From NCBI GenBank assembly GCA_003567835.1, contig PWYO01000295.1:1-8607 (forward strand): a stretch of DNA of 8,607 nucleotides, written 5' to 3'. Shown in pieces: positions 1 to 6,646 of the stretch; position 1 is the first letter of the stretch, and every line of letters starts with the position of its first letter. Under the pieces are notes generated by a model. That model did no database searches and was not told where the DNA came from. It saw nothing but the letters and a program-made list of their open reading frames with translations. This DNA comes from Actinomycetota bacterium. Its GTDB lineage: Bacteria; Actinomycetota; Humimicrobiia; Humimicrobiales; Humimicrobiaceae. The position numbers and the translations under genes are program-made.

Positions 1-25
1 AAATTATTCCTCTACTTTCACCGGA

Positions 26-50
26 CTTGGCTAGCCTTTTAGGAGCCAAG
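26..50. repeat. Short inverted repeat at the end of the small minus-strand frame
   Basis: CTTGGCT (26-32) and AGCCAAG (44-50) are 7-base inverted arms with an 11-base loop. They overlap the TAA of the minus-strand frame at 39-41. There is no T-run on either side, so a terminator role is weakly supported. Confidence 0.25.
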
Positions 51-317
51 CCAAGGCCTTTTGCAAGTATGAAAATCTTTCTTAATCCATCCTATTTCTA
101 TCCAATTACCGCTATCTGGAAATAGCATTTTAACATTTTTTCCAAAGATAAAAAAGTTTTTTTTAAAAAGATTTTTTGCGCTGCATATACCGGTCCAATA
201 AGGTCTGGTTTCCACAGACAAAACCTTTGTATTTGGGCCTGCATATAGGAAAAGATCACCTGTTTTATGGGTGATGGTTTCTAAACCAGTGGGAAAAATT
301 GGGCAATAATGGCACAA
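39..317 (-). CDS. Doubtful small cysteine-containing hypothetical protein
   Basis: This is a 92-codon open frame on the minus strand ending in TAA; I do not recognise the protein. The only usual start is a TTG at 317 with no Shine-Dalgarno sequence before it. The frame stays open further upstream and there encodes two more cysteines, so the reading C-E-Y-C-P-K-L-C-H-Y-C (codons 335 to 303) gives a CxxC-x3-CxxC pattern that could bind zinc. That motif starts upstream of the TTG, and no ATG, GTG or TTG precedes it before the next in-frame stop. The rest is aromatic- and lysine-rich with no signal peptide. It lies divergent to the lipoprotein gene in an AT-rich stretch. It may be a remnant of a longer gene, a gene with an odd start, or a chance frame. 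Confidence 0.3.
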   Translation of the reverse strand: MCHYCPIFPTGLETITHKTGDLFLYAGPNTKVLSVETRPYWTGICSAKNLFKKNFFIFGKNVKMLFPDSGNWIEIGWIKKDFHTCKRPWLGS

Positions 318-415
318 TTTAGGGCAATATTCGCATATTAATTTACTTTTTGCATGGTATGATGGTTATGCGCAAGTTTGGACTCCCGCTTGCTTATACC
401 AAATATCTTTATACC

Positions 416-421
416 AAGGAG
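416..421 (+). promoter_or_regulatory. Ribosome binding site of the lipoprotein gene
   Basis: AAGGAG lies 4 bases before the ATG at 426 and 7 bases before the second ATG at 429. It fixes the start here rather than at the in-frame ATG-less extension from 378. The second ATG has the more usual spacing, so the true start could be either one. Confidence 0.75.
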
Positions 422-425
422 AAAA

Positions 426-1082
426 ATGATGAAAAAAAACCTATTGTTGATAGGCGTGCTGACAGTCATTGTGGTTCTGTTTGCCTTTACAGGGTGTGCC
501 CCGCAGGCAGACCAGGCCCAGCAAGTGACCGAAGCAGCTGCCCAGGAAGAGCCTTCTGCCTCAGAATCAGAAGAAGAATTGGACGAGCCTGCCGAGGTTG
601 CCCCTGAGGCTGAATCAGACCAGGAAGCGTCCCCAGAGGAGCAAACTGCAGAACAAGAGCCGTCTTCTGATTCTTTCCACTTTGAAAGCAAGGGAATTGA
701 AGTAACCATCACCGAGATTACCCAGGGTATGAGCGACAAAGATGAGCCCTATGTCGCCGCTTTGTTTGAAGTAACCAATCATAATGAGTATGATTACAAA
801 CCTTGGCTGGTAAGCACCTACCTGCAGCTGGAAGATGGCACCGCATCTGATGGATCCGGTTTTAATGGGGATACCGATCTGGACTTTGCAACCCAGAACT
901 TTGAAGCAAACACCACAAAAACCGGGGTACTGGCCTGGCATTTCAAAGATGTGGAAAATATTGTGCCGGGCAGAGCGGAGATAATTGATTTTAAGTTTAC
1001 AGAAGATAAACCCGAAGAAGAAAAGGACGGTCCTTTTGTCAGTTCAGTAGAATTTGAAGATATGTATTTTGAGTTCAAGTAA
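426..1082 (+). CDS. Predicted lipoprotein with acidic linker and C-terminal beta-type domain
   Basis: The product is 218 residues. Residues 1-23 are a lipoprotein signal peptide: Met-Met-Lys-Lys-Asn, a hydrophobic core, then the lipobox F-T-G-C with the lipidated cysteine at 24. Residues 25-82 form a low-complexity linker rich in Glu, Ala, Ser and Gln, as expected for a spacer crossing the cell wall. Residues 83-218 form a folded-looking domain of alternating hydrophobic strands (for example the stretch from about 108 to 118, ending in Val-Thr-Asn). It resembles the DUF4352-type immunoglobulin-like domains found in many Firmicute lipoproteins, but I make that match from memory of the pattern and hold it loosely. 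Function is unknown; a role as a surface-tethered ligand- or protein-binding module is inference. The gene stands alone, with a strong stem-loop after its stop codon. Confidence 0.85.
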   Translation: MMKKNLLLIGVLTVIVVLFAFTGCAPQADQAQQVTEAAAQEEPSASESEEELDEPAEVAPEAESDQEASPEEQTAEQEPSSDSFHFESKGIEVTITEITQGMSDKDEPYVAALFEVTNHNEYDYKPWLVSTYLQLEDGTASDGSGFNGDTDLDFATQNFEANTTKTGVLAWHFKDVENIVPGRAEIIDFKFTEDKPEEEKDGPFVSSVEFEDMYFEFK

Positions 1083-1104
1083 GCTGTGCTTTTTTGCTTC
1101 ACTT

Positions 1105-1136
1105 ATGGCCCCCCATTTCATTGAATGGGGGGCCAT
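1105..1136 (+). terminator. Perfect 13-bp stem-loop after the lipoprotein gene
   Basis: ATGGCCCCCCATT (1105-1117) pairs perfectly with AATGGGGGGCCAT (1124-1136) around a 6-base loop. It starts 22 bases after the TAA of the lipoprotein gene and precedes the transporter gene. No T-run follows on either strand; a run of seven T lies upstream at 1089-1095 instead. The hairpin probably ends or protects the lipoprotein transcript, but it is not a canonical intrinsic terminator. Confidence 0.55.
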
Positions 1137-1224
1137 CATAGATGCAAAGGTTTTCCTGGATTAGAAATGGTATTGCAATTTTTTACCAATATTGTTAAAA
1201 ATAATGCAATTGTATGAACGAAAT

Positions 1225-1228
1225 AGGA
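1225..1228 (+). promoter_or_regulatory. Ribosome binding site supporting a GTG start
   Basis: AGGA lies 7 bases before the GTG at 1236. The nearby ATG at 1214 is in another frame, so this site favours GTG as the start of the transporter gene. Confidence 0.55.
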
Positions 1229-1235
1229 ATACTGG

Positions 1236-2159
1236 GTGAAAGAGCATAAGAGCGGCATACGGATTGAACATTTCTTGATGGTCATCACCTCATTTTTTTG
1301 GGCTGTGGGCCACCCCTTGGGTAGAATCATAACCAGAAGCATCCATCCCCTCCAGCTGGGTGCGGCAACCCTGGTGGTTGGTTTTGCAGGCCTGCTTATA
1401 TTCATGATCATTTCCGGTAAGATCAAAAAAATTGCCCAAGTCCCGGTCAGGGATATCTGGATCTCCCTGGGCCTGGGGGTATTCGGCTTTTTTTTATACC
1501 AAATTTTGACTTTTAGCGCCCTGGCCCGTATCCCTGCTTCTATAAACGCAGTGCTCATATCCAATAATGTGGTTTTTATCGCCATCCTTGCCGCCCTGCT
1601 GCTTAAGGAAAGAATCAGGCTTCCCAGGATTTTGGGTATCGGGCTGGCATTATCCGGTGCGGTTTTGGTCACCTTTAACCAGGGGTTTTCCCTGGGGCCG
1701 GGGGCTGTCCATATCGATTTTATGGGGGTTTCTTTTTCGCTGCTTGCCGCTTTATCTTTTGCTTTATATACCGTACTGGGTAAAAAAATACTCAATTTCA
1801 ATGACCCTTTGATTATTGCGGCCATAGCCCTTTTTTCAGGGGCGGTGCTCCTGAGCATACTCACCGCTTTTACGGTGGGTTTTTCAGAAGTATTTACCTC
1901 AGGATGGTCTACGCTTTGGATGACCATTTTTTTGGGGCTGACCATGATCGGCATATCCTATCCCCTGTGGTTTGCCTGCCTTAAAAAGCTTCCCGCCTCC
2001 CATATTTCCATATACATTTATCTTACCCCCGTTTTTGGGGTCATACTTTCCCTTATCATCCTCCAGGAGCGTTTTTCATGGCTGTTCTGGGTGGGCAGCG
2101 TACTGATTCTAGGGGGGATTGTGGTCACCAACCGATTTGCTTCTGCCAAATCAGACTAG
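1236..2159 (+). CDS. EamA/DMT-family transporter
   Basis: The 307-residue product is almost entirely hydrophobic and shows about ten membrane helices (roughly 12-28, 38-60, 73-95, 101-124, 130-148, 161-181, 190-213, 225-246, 254-276 and 280-299). This matches the usual length and layout of the drug/metabolite transporter superfamily, built from two five-helix EamA repeats (about 13-148 and 161-299). The internal repeat is visible: each half carries a hydrophobic helix ending in a short charged turn, L-K-E-R at 123-126 and Q-E-R at 277-279, followed by the last helix of the half. Family members export amino acids, metabolites or drugs across the cytoplasmic membrane; the substrate cannot be read from this sequence. 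Start is GTG with an AGGA site 7 bases upstream. It is convergent with the magnesium ATPase gene, so the two are not one operon. Confidence 0.9.
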   Translation: MKEHKSGIRIEHFLMVITSFFWAVGHPLGRIITRSIHPLQLGAATLVVGFAGLLIFMIISGKIKKIAQVPVRDIWISLGLGVFGFFLYQILTFSALARIPASINAVLISNNVVFIAILAALLLKERIRLPRILGIGLALSGAVLVTFNQGFSLGPGAVHIDFMGVSFSLLAALSFALYTVLGKKILNFNDPLIIAAIALFSGAVLLSILTAFTVGFSEVFTSGWSTLWMTIFLGLTMIGISYPLWFACLKKLPASHISIYIYLTPVFGVILSLIILQERFSWLFWVGSVLILGGIVVTNRFASAKSD

Positions 2160-2192
2160 CCGCTGGCCGGCCATCCCTGGAAATGGATTTTC
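2160..2192. other. Convergent gap with a 10-bp palindrome
   Basis: These 33 bases separate the stops of the transporter and the ATPase gene. They hold the palindrome TGGCCGGCCA (2164-2173) and a weak CCAT/ATGG dyad followed by ATTTTCC on the plus strand. A shared weak terminator is possible, but no strong stem with a T-run is present. Confidence 0.3.
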
Positions 2193-4898
2193 CTACAGCC
2201 ACCTCTTAAACCGCCGGATATACAGTACTTTTACTGCCTGCATCAACCCAAAATAGGCCGCCAGGGTTAAAAACAGCCAGAAGAAATAAGGCAGAGGCAG
2301 TGCTTGAAATCCCATGGCCTGCCCCACCCCGGTAAACGGCAGCACCAAACCTGCCGCCATCACCAGGCTGGTCATAACCAGCACGGGGGTTGCCGCAGTG
2401 CTTTGGAAAAAGGGAATTTTTCGGGTCCTGATGATATGCACAACCATGGTCTGGGACAATAAGCCCAACACAAACCATCCGGTTTGAAAAAGCGATTGCT
2501 GCCCGCTGCTGCTGGCGCCAAACACAAACCACAGCAGGGCAAAAGTGGTAAAGTCAAAAATCGAACTCACCGGCCCTACAAACAAGGTAAACTGGGCAAT
2601 GCTTTTGGGGTTCCATTTTTGGGGCTTTGCCATATATTCTTCATCAACATGGTCCCAGGGAAGGGAAATCTGGGAGAAATCATACAGGAGGTTTTGAACC
2701 AGCAAATGCAGGGGAAGCATAGGCGGAAAAGGAATAAAGATGCTGGCTACAAGCACGCTAAACACATTCCCAAAATTGGAGCTTACCGTCATCTTGATAT
2801 ACTTCATAATATTGCCAAATACCTTCCGTCCCCGGCTGATGCCTTCTTTGAGCACCATTAAGCTTTTTTCCAGCAGGATGATATCGGCTGATTCTTTGGC
2901 AATATCCACCGCATTGTCCACAGAAATCCCCACATCAGCATCACGGAGAGCCGGTGCATCATTGATTCCGTCGCCCAGGAATCCTGCAGTATGGCCATTC
3001 TGTTTAATAGTATTGAGAACTCTTGATTTTTGCAGGGGCGCCATACGCACAAAAACATTGTTCTCTTCTACGGCCTCCTGCAACCCTTGATCGTTCAGGG
3101 CATCAATATCATTTCCCTCCAGCAGCCCCTGTATAGAAAAACCGATTTCCCGGCAGGTCCGTCTGGTAGCGATGGCATTATCCCCGGTAATCACACAAAC
3201 TCTGACCCCCTGGCTTTGAAGGGCTTTTAAGGCTGGGCCGGAAGTGGCTTTTGCCGGATCCAAAAAACCAATCAACCCCAGCAGGGTCAAATCTTTTTCA
3301 TCTTCAATGCGGTAATGCTCAGCCTTTTTTTTGCAGATTTTTTTGGCCAAAACCAAAACTCTTAATCCGCCATGGGTCATTTTTTCTGCAGTATCCATAA
3401 TCTGATTGCGTTTTTCGCTGGAAAGGGGGAGATTCTGATCCCCCGCTGATGCTTGCACCAATAAGGATACCATCTCTTTGGCAGCACCCTTGCAGATCAA
3501 AATATGCTCTCCTTTGCTGTTTTCTACAATGACCGACATCCGTCTCCGGACAGTCTGAAAAGGAATCTCATCAATTTTTTTAAATTTCTGCTCAAGGCCC
3601 GCGATGTTTTGAATCTGGGGATTTTCCAATACCGCTTCATCCAGCGGATTTTTTAACCCTGTCTGAAAAAAACTGTTGAGATAAAGGTAAGGCAGAATCC
3701 GTTCATCGGTTTCTCCTTTGCAGTCGACATACTGGACCATGGCCACACGATCTTCGGTAAGTGTCCCTGTCTTATCGGTGCATAATACATCCATTGCCCC
3801 CAGGTTCTGTATGGCATTCAGCCTTTTTACAATGGTTTTTTTGCGGGCCATTTCCATGGTGCCTTTGGCCAGGTTTGCAGTGATAATGGTGGGCAGCATC
3901 TCCGGGGTCAAGCCAACCGCCACTGCCAGCCCGAACAAAAGCGCCTGAAACCAGTTGCCCTGGACAAATCCGCTGATCAGAAAAATAATCGGCACCATAA
4001 TCAGCATAAAACGGATCAGCAGCACACTTACATTCTTGATGCCCATATCGAAACTGGTTGGCGGATGATGGCCCACCAGCTGCTTAGCCATGGAACCAAA
4101 ATATGTATCATTGCCGGTGGCAATGACCACCGCTTTTGCTGTGCCGCTTACAATATTGGTGCCCATAAACCCAATATTTTGTAAATCGAAGGCATTGGCG
4201 GAATTGATAGTTGCTGGTTGGTTTACGGCCCCGGAAATACCTGGGTGCTGATTTTTTTCAACAGGAAGTGATTCGCCGGTAAGCGCTGCTTCATTGATGG
4301 AAAGGTTGTTGGCACTGAGTATGCGTAAATCTGCAGGGATGATATCTCCAGCCGATAAGAAAACAATGTCTCCAGGCACAAGATCTGTGGTAGGAAGCTC
4401 TTGCCTGCCGGTTTCCTTGCGCTGCACCATCGCTCTGTTCTGTATCAGGGACATGAGCTGGGCCGCAGCCTGGCCGGCCTTGTATTCCTGTATAAAGGCA
4501 AGCAGCACACTTATAAGTACCAGTGTGCTGATAATAATCAAGGCGGTTACATCCTGTTCCCCGGGCGGGGCAAACACATATTCGGTCAGAAAAGAAGCAA
4601 TAGCCAATAATACCAGGACACCTACAAAGGGGTTGATAAAGGCACTGACCAGATGGCGGTACCAGGCAGGGGCCTTTTCATGGTCAATCTTATTCTTGCC
4701 GTAGGTCTCCAGGCGCTCCCTGGCCTCAGCCTGGTCCAGCCCTTCTTCGCCGGTCTGCAAATCGGCCAATATTTTGCCGGTTTCAGCCATGGAGGCCCGA
4801 GCCAAAAGGCGTGAGGCCTGCAGGACTGCATGGCTTACCTCCCGGGAATGGCTTTCTTTTCCTGCCAGCTTTAGAATGCGTCTTCTTAAGAATTGCAT
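2193..4898 (-). CDS. mgtA: Magnesium-translocating P-type ATPase (P3B type)
   Basis: From the ATG at 4898 the product is 901 residues, close to the size of enterobacterial MgtA. It imports Mg2+ across the cytoplasmic membrane, driven by ATP. Visible in order: N-terminal cytosolic segment; first membrane pair (about 80-130); actuator domain with T-G-E-S at 207-210; helix M4 with the P-E-M-L-P signature at 332-336 that marks this subfamily; phosphorylation motif D-K-T-G-T with the acceptor Asp at 375; nucleotide-binding domain; hinge motif G-D-G-I-N-D at 642-647; then six C-terminal helices, including the conserved N-L-L-Y-D-F-S-Q stretch. All catalytic residues are intact. A TTG at 4931 would add 11 residues, but it lies inside the T-run of a terminator-like hairpin, so I prefer the ATG, preceded by a weak AGG. 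mgtB is an alternative name for the same family. Mg2+-responsive leader control is suggested by the upstream hairpins. Confidence 0.93.
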   Translation of the reverse strand: MQFLRRRILKLAGKESHSREVSHAVLQASRLLARASMAETGKILADLQTGEEGLDQAEARERLETYGKNKIDHEKAPAWYRHLVSAFINPFVGVLVLLAIASFLTEYVFAPPGEQDVTALIIISTLVLISVLLAFIQEYKAGQAAAQLMSLIQNRAMVQRKETGRQELPTTDLVPGDIVFLSAGDIIPADLRILSANNLSINEAALTGESLPVEKNQHPGISGAVNQPATINSANAFDLQNIGFMGTNIVSGTAKAVVIATGNDTYFGSMAKQLVGHHPPTSFDMGIKNVSVLLIRFMLIMVPIIFLISGFVQGNWFQALLFGLAVAVGLTPEMLPTIITANLAKGTMEMARKKTIVKRLNAIQNLGAMDVLCTDKTGTLTEDRVAMVQYVDCKGETDERILPYLYLNSFFQTGLKNPLDEAVLENPQIQNIAGLEQKFKKIDEIPFQTVRRRMSVIVENSKGEHILICKGAAKEMVSLLVQASAGDQNLPLSSEKRNQIMDTAEKMTHGGLRVLVLAKKICKKKAEHYRIEDEKDLTLLGLIGFLDPAKATSGPALKALQSQGVRVCVITGDNAIATRRTCREIGFSIQGLLEGNDIDALNDQGLQEAVEENNVFVRMAPLQKSRVLNTIKQNGHTAGFLGDGINDAPALRDADVGISVDNAVDIAKESADIILLEKSLMVLKEGISRGRKVFGNIMKYIKMTVSSNFGNVFSVLVASIFIPFPPMLPLHLLVQNLLYDFSQISLPWDHVDEEYMAKPQKWNPKSIAQFTLFVGPVSSIFDFTTFALLWFVFGASSSGQQSLFQTGWFVLGLLSQTMVVHIIRTRKIPFFQSTAATPVLVMTSLVMAAGLVLPFTGVGQAMGFQALPLPYFFWLFLTLAAYFGLMQAVKVLYIRRFKRWL

Positions 4899-4929
4899 AG
4901 AAGGGCCTGGCTTTTGGCTGCATCGATTC

Positions 4930-4955
4930 AAAAAATTCCCTGCGTTTGCAGGGAA
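4930..4955 (-). terminator. Intrinsic terminator in the mgtA leader (probable attenuator)
   Basis: Read on the minus strand, TTCCCTGC pairs perfectly with GCAGGGAA (8 bp) around an AAAC loop, followed at once by six T. This is a textbook rho-independent terminator. It ends only 31 bases before the mgtA ATG at 4898, which leaves little room for a separate promoter downstream. It may end transcription from the dehydrogenase gene, or stop mgtA transcripts early under some condition; the second reading is favoured by the position. Confidence 0.75.
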
Positions 4956-4959
4956 GCCA

Positions 4960-4999
4960 TGGTTTGTATGCAGCGTTTTATATGCTGCTAATCAAACCA
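4960..4999 (-). promoter_or_regulatory. Two-part dyad upstream of the mgtA terminator
   Basis: Outer arms TGGTTTG (4960-4966) and CAAACCA (4993-4999) are perfect inverted repeats. Inside them GCAGC (4970-4974) pairs with GCTGC (4984-4988) around a 9-base loop. In RNA this makes a stacked stem-loop directly 5' of the terminator. The loop, on the minus strand, also contains TATAAA (4982-4977), a good -10 match but without a convincing -35. The element could thus be an operator over a promoter, or the first hairpin of an attenuator. Confidence 0.5.
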
Positions 5000-5086
5000 C
5001 AATTTTGGCCAAATTACAATGAGACCATCAAAATATTGGGTACAAGGTTTGAATATTTTTACCTGGCTGCTGGCCGCCTTGCCCAT
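4988..5086 (-). CDS. Possible 32-residue leader peptide ahead of mgtA
   Basis: An ATG at 5086 opens a 32-codon frame ending in TAG at 4990-4988. Its last codons, Trp-Phe-Asp-stop, run through the upstream arm of the dyad at 4960-4999, so ribosome movement here would affect folding. It contains two proline codons (residues 14 and 27). No Shine-Dalgarno sequence precedes it and a frame of this length can occur by chance. Known mgtA genes of Salmonella have a short proline-rich leader peptide (MgtL), but the sequence here is not similar to it. Confidence 0.2.
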   Translation of the reverse strand: MGKAASSQVKIFKPCTQYFDGLIVIWPKLWFD

Positions 5087-5145
5087 TGGTGAAAGAGGGG
5101 TTGATTATGTTTGGGATATACGGGTCTTGGCTGTCCAGTTTGACT

Positions 5146-5961
5146 CTATGGCTGGGATTGCAACAGTTTCCGTCTCCTGAAGCCAGACAAGGCAAACCGG
5201 AGCCCCGCTTTGGCCGGGGTAAGCCAAACGAGGTGTGCATTGTTTTTGGAATTGTTTAATATCCTGGGTACCATAAAATCAGCCACCGTTTGGGGCCAAT
5301 CCCCCAGTATATTGATTATTTTTATAAACTTTTCATTTTCCATAGGCGATTTTTGTCCATCCAGGCCTTGGGTAACAAAATCTGTGGGCATCATCCCCGG
5401 GGACAGGCGGCCTGCCAGAACACCGGACCCTTCCAGCTCTAGGGCCAGCCCTTTGGTAAAATAGGTAAGGGCATGTTTGGTCATGCCGTAGATGATGGTT
5501 TTGGGCTGAATCATACCATTGGACCCCAGACCTTCCATATTCCATATCTGCCCATGTCCCTGAGCACGCATATTTTTAGCAGCAACCTGGGAGCCGTACA
5601 TCATTCCTTTGATATTGGTATCTATGACCCCGTCCATATACTGCTTGCTGAGATCATAAAACCGCATGTAGGGGCTGTTCTGTCCAGCATTATTGATCCA
5701 AAAATCAATTGTATGCCATGTATCCCAAGATCGCGCCCAAAGCTTCTCCAGCGCATCCATGCTGGTTACATCTGCAGCCGTATACAGGACACTGCCTGAA
5801 AATTCAGCCAGTTCTTTTCTGGCATACTCCAATGAATTTTGATTTTTTGATGAAACAGTCACCCTGCATCCCTGTTGCAGAAATTTTTTTGCCATACAGA
5901 GGCCAAACCCTCTGGTGCTTCCAGTTATAACCACGCTTTTCAATGCAATCTCCTTTTTCAT
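5146..5961 (-). CDS. Short-chain dehydrogenase/reductase, NYC1/NOL-like
   Basis: From the ATG at 5961 the product is 271 residues, a single-domain classical SDR. It shows the dinucleotide-binding motif T-G-S-T-R-G-F-G (13-20), A-D-V-T (63-66), N-N-A-G (90-93), a structural Asn at 116, and catalytic Tyr158 and Lys162 (Y-G-M-T-K). The serine lies at 147, 11 residues before the Tyr rather than the usual 13 or so. The stretch N-M-E-G-L-G-S before the Tyr, the S-P-G-M loop (187-190), the later V-A-D-F-M-V-P, and the C-terminal W-L-T-P tail resemble the plant chlorophyll b reductases NYC1 and NOL, as I recall them. Its substrate in this organism is unknown. It precedes mgtA on the same strand by 247 bases. 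A TTG at 5943 with a perfect AAGGAG is an alternative start giving 265 residues. Confidence 0.87.
   Translation of the reverse strand: MKKEIALKSVVITGSTRGFGLCMAKKFLQQGCRVTVSSKNQNSLEYARKELAEFSGSVLYTAADVTSMDALEKLWARSWDTWHTIDFWINNAGQNSPYMRFYDLSKQYMDGVIDTNIKGMMYGSQVAAKNMRAQGHGQIWNMEGLGSNGMIQPKTIIYGMTKHALTYFTKGLALELEGSGVLAGRLSPGMMPTDFVTQGLDGQKSPMENEKFIKIINILGDWPQTVADFMVPRILNNSKNNAHLVWLTPAKAGLRFALSGFRRRKLLQSQP
5950..5955 (-). promoter_or_regulatory. Shine-Dalgarno sequence inside the dehydrogenase reading frame
   Basis: On the minus strand AAGGAG sits 6 bases before a TTG at 5943 that is in frame with the dehydrogenase. The ATG at 5961 has no comparable site before it. The TTG start would give Met-Lys-Ser-Val-Val directly before the Rossmann motif, so it is a serious candidate for the true start. 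The same bases also simply encode Lys-Lys-Glu. Confidence 0.45.
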
Positions 5962-6519
5962 GATGCTTTTCTTATGCAATGCTTTTGCCCGGTTGGACCA
6001 TAACCATCAAGCCTATGGGCCGCCCCCGGCCATGGATATAGGACCATGATCATGCCTCATTTTAGGGATAGGAAAAATGATGCACAATGTATCGCACCGA
6101 TTTTGAAAGCTGCCTGTGGGCAGCCTTCCGTGTTCAGGGGCCCCTGCCTATATTTTATACCGCTATTTGCGCCGACGGTTCGATTCAAGAAAACTTTTGA
6201 ATATGGCAATCGATCCTTGCTGGAAAATCAGATCAGGGGAGTACTTAAAAAGTCTGGACGCCACCTTTCAAAGACTCCCCTGCATATGTACTATATCATA
6301 GAACCATGATACTTTATAGGCGATTATGCCAGCGGTTTGCCTCAGCAAGCATGCTTCATTTTAAAATATAGAGAAAAGAAAAGAGATGGAAACAGAGGGT
6401 CCAAGGCTCTTCTTTTTCCCATGGTTTTGACTGCCGATCTGGTATGCACCAGGCATGGTGGAGACCTTTTTATGATTTCCAGGCCTTTCTTGTATATGTT
6501 GACCGTCCCTGAGGCTTAA
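5962..6519. other. Gene-poor stretch with several inverted repeats
   Basis: No convincing protein-coding gene was found on either strand. Two plus-strand frames (6046-6309 and 6337-6519) lack ribosome binding sites and look like no known family. What the stretch does hold is dyads: GGCCG/CGGCC with a bulged extension (6013-6035), GCTGCC/GGCAGC around TGTG (6109-6124), the palindrome CAGGGGCCCCTG (6135-6146), a long-loop dyad at 6234-6282, TATCAT/ATGATA (6294-6311) and the palindrome AAGCATGCTT (6347-6356). The promoter of the dehydrogenase gene should lie here, but no good -35/-10 pair stands out. Confidence 0.5.
6234..6282. repeat. 9-bp inverted repeat with a 31-base loop
   Basis: CAGGGGAGT (6234-6242) and ACTCCCCTG (6274-6282) are perfect inverted arms. 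Within the span, AGTCT (6251-6255) can pair with AGACT (6272-6276), which shares three bases with the outer arm, so the two helices compete at their junction. On the minus strand it lies about 270 bases upstream of the dehydrogenase start. Confidence 0.5.
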
Positions 6520-6606
6520 CTGCAAAAAAAGCATCCATAAAACGGTTATTTTACCCAGGATTATACCTGCAAAATGGTTTTTTGCAGTCTGGCAAACCTG
6601 GTTAAA
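6520..6606 (+). ncRNA. Candidate structured RNA with alternative helices
   Basis: TTTTTTGCAG (6578-6587) can pair over 10 bp with CTGCAAAAAA (6520-6529), or its last 8 bases can pair with the nearer CTGCAAAA (6567-6574) around a 5-base loop. The two pairings exclude each other. The nearer hairpin is also enclosed by TTTA-C-CCAGG (6550-6559) pairing with CCTGG-T-TAAA (6597-6606), with one mismatch. A small TGGTT/AACCA hairpin (6626-6639) and a terminator-like hairpin follow. No known riboswitch consensus was recognised. Strand is assumed from the plus-strand gene downstream. Confidence 0.35.
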
Positions 6607-6646
6607 CTTTCCTCTGAGCTGTGCATGGTTCTAAAACCAAAAGATT

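Noticed and set aside
378..425. Longer N-terminus for the lipoprotein from an upstream start at 378
   Set aside because: It would put 16 residues before a standard lipoprotein signal peptide, and AAGGAG sits just before the ATG at 426.
338..739. Minus-strand 133-codon Ser/Ala-rich frame
   Set aside because: It mirrors the Glu/Ala/Ser linker of the lipoprotein gene in antisense and is low-complexity as a result.
1136..1954. Long minus-strand frame of 272 codons
   Set aside because: It lies opposite the EamA transporter gene, whose helix pattern and start site are convincing; the reverse frame is a shadow with unnatural composition.
4899..4931. TTG at 4931 as the mgtA start
   Set aside because: It falls inside the T-run of the terminator hairpin; the ATG at 4898 gives a normal family length and puts the phosphorylated Asp at 375.
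4955..5145. M-box (ykoK) magnesium riboswitch upstream of mgtA
   Set aside because: A CCAATGGG-like fragment near 5080 recalls the M-box, but the other conserved blocks and their order are absent.
6046..6309. Plus-strand 87-codon frame
   Set aside because: No ribosome binding site, composition unlike a folded protein, overlaps several palindromes, and no family resemblance.
6337..6519. Plus-strand 60-codon frame with TTG start
   Set aside because: No ribosome binding site and no recognisable motif; length expected by chance.
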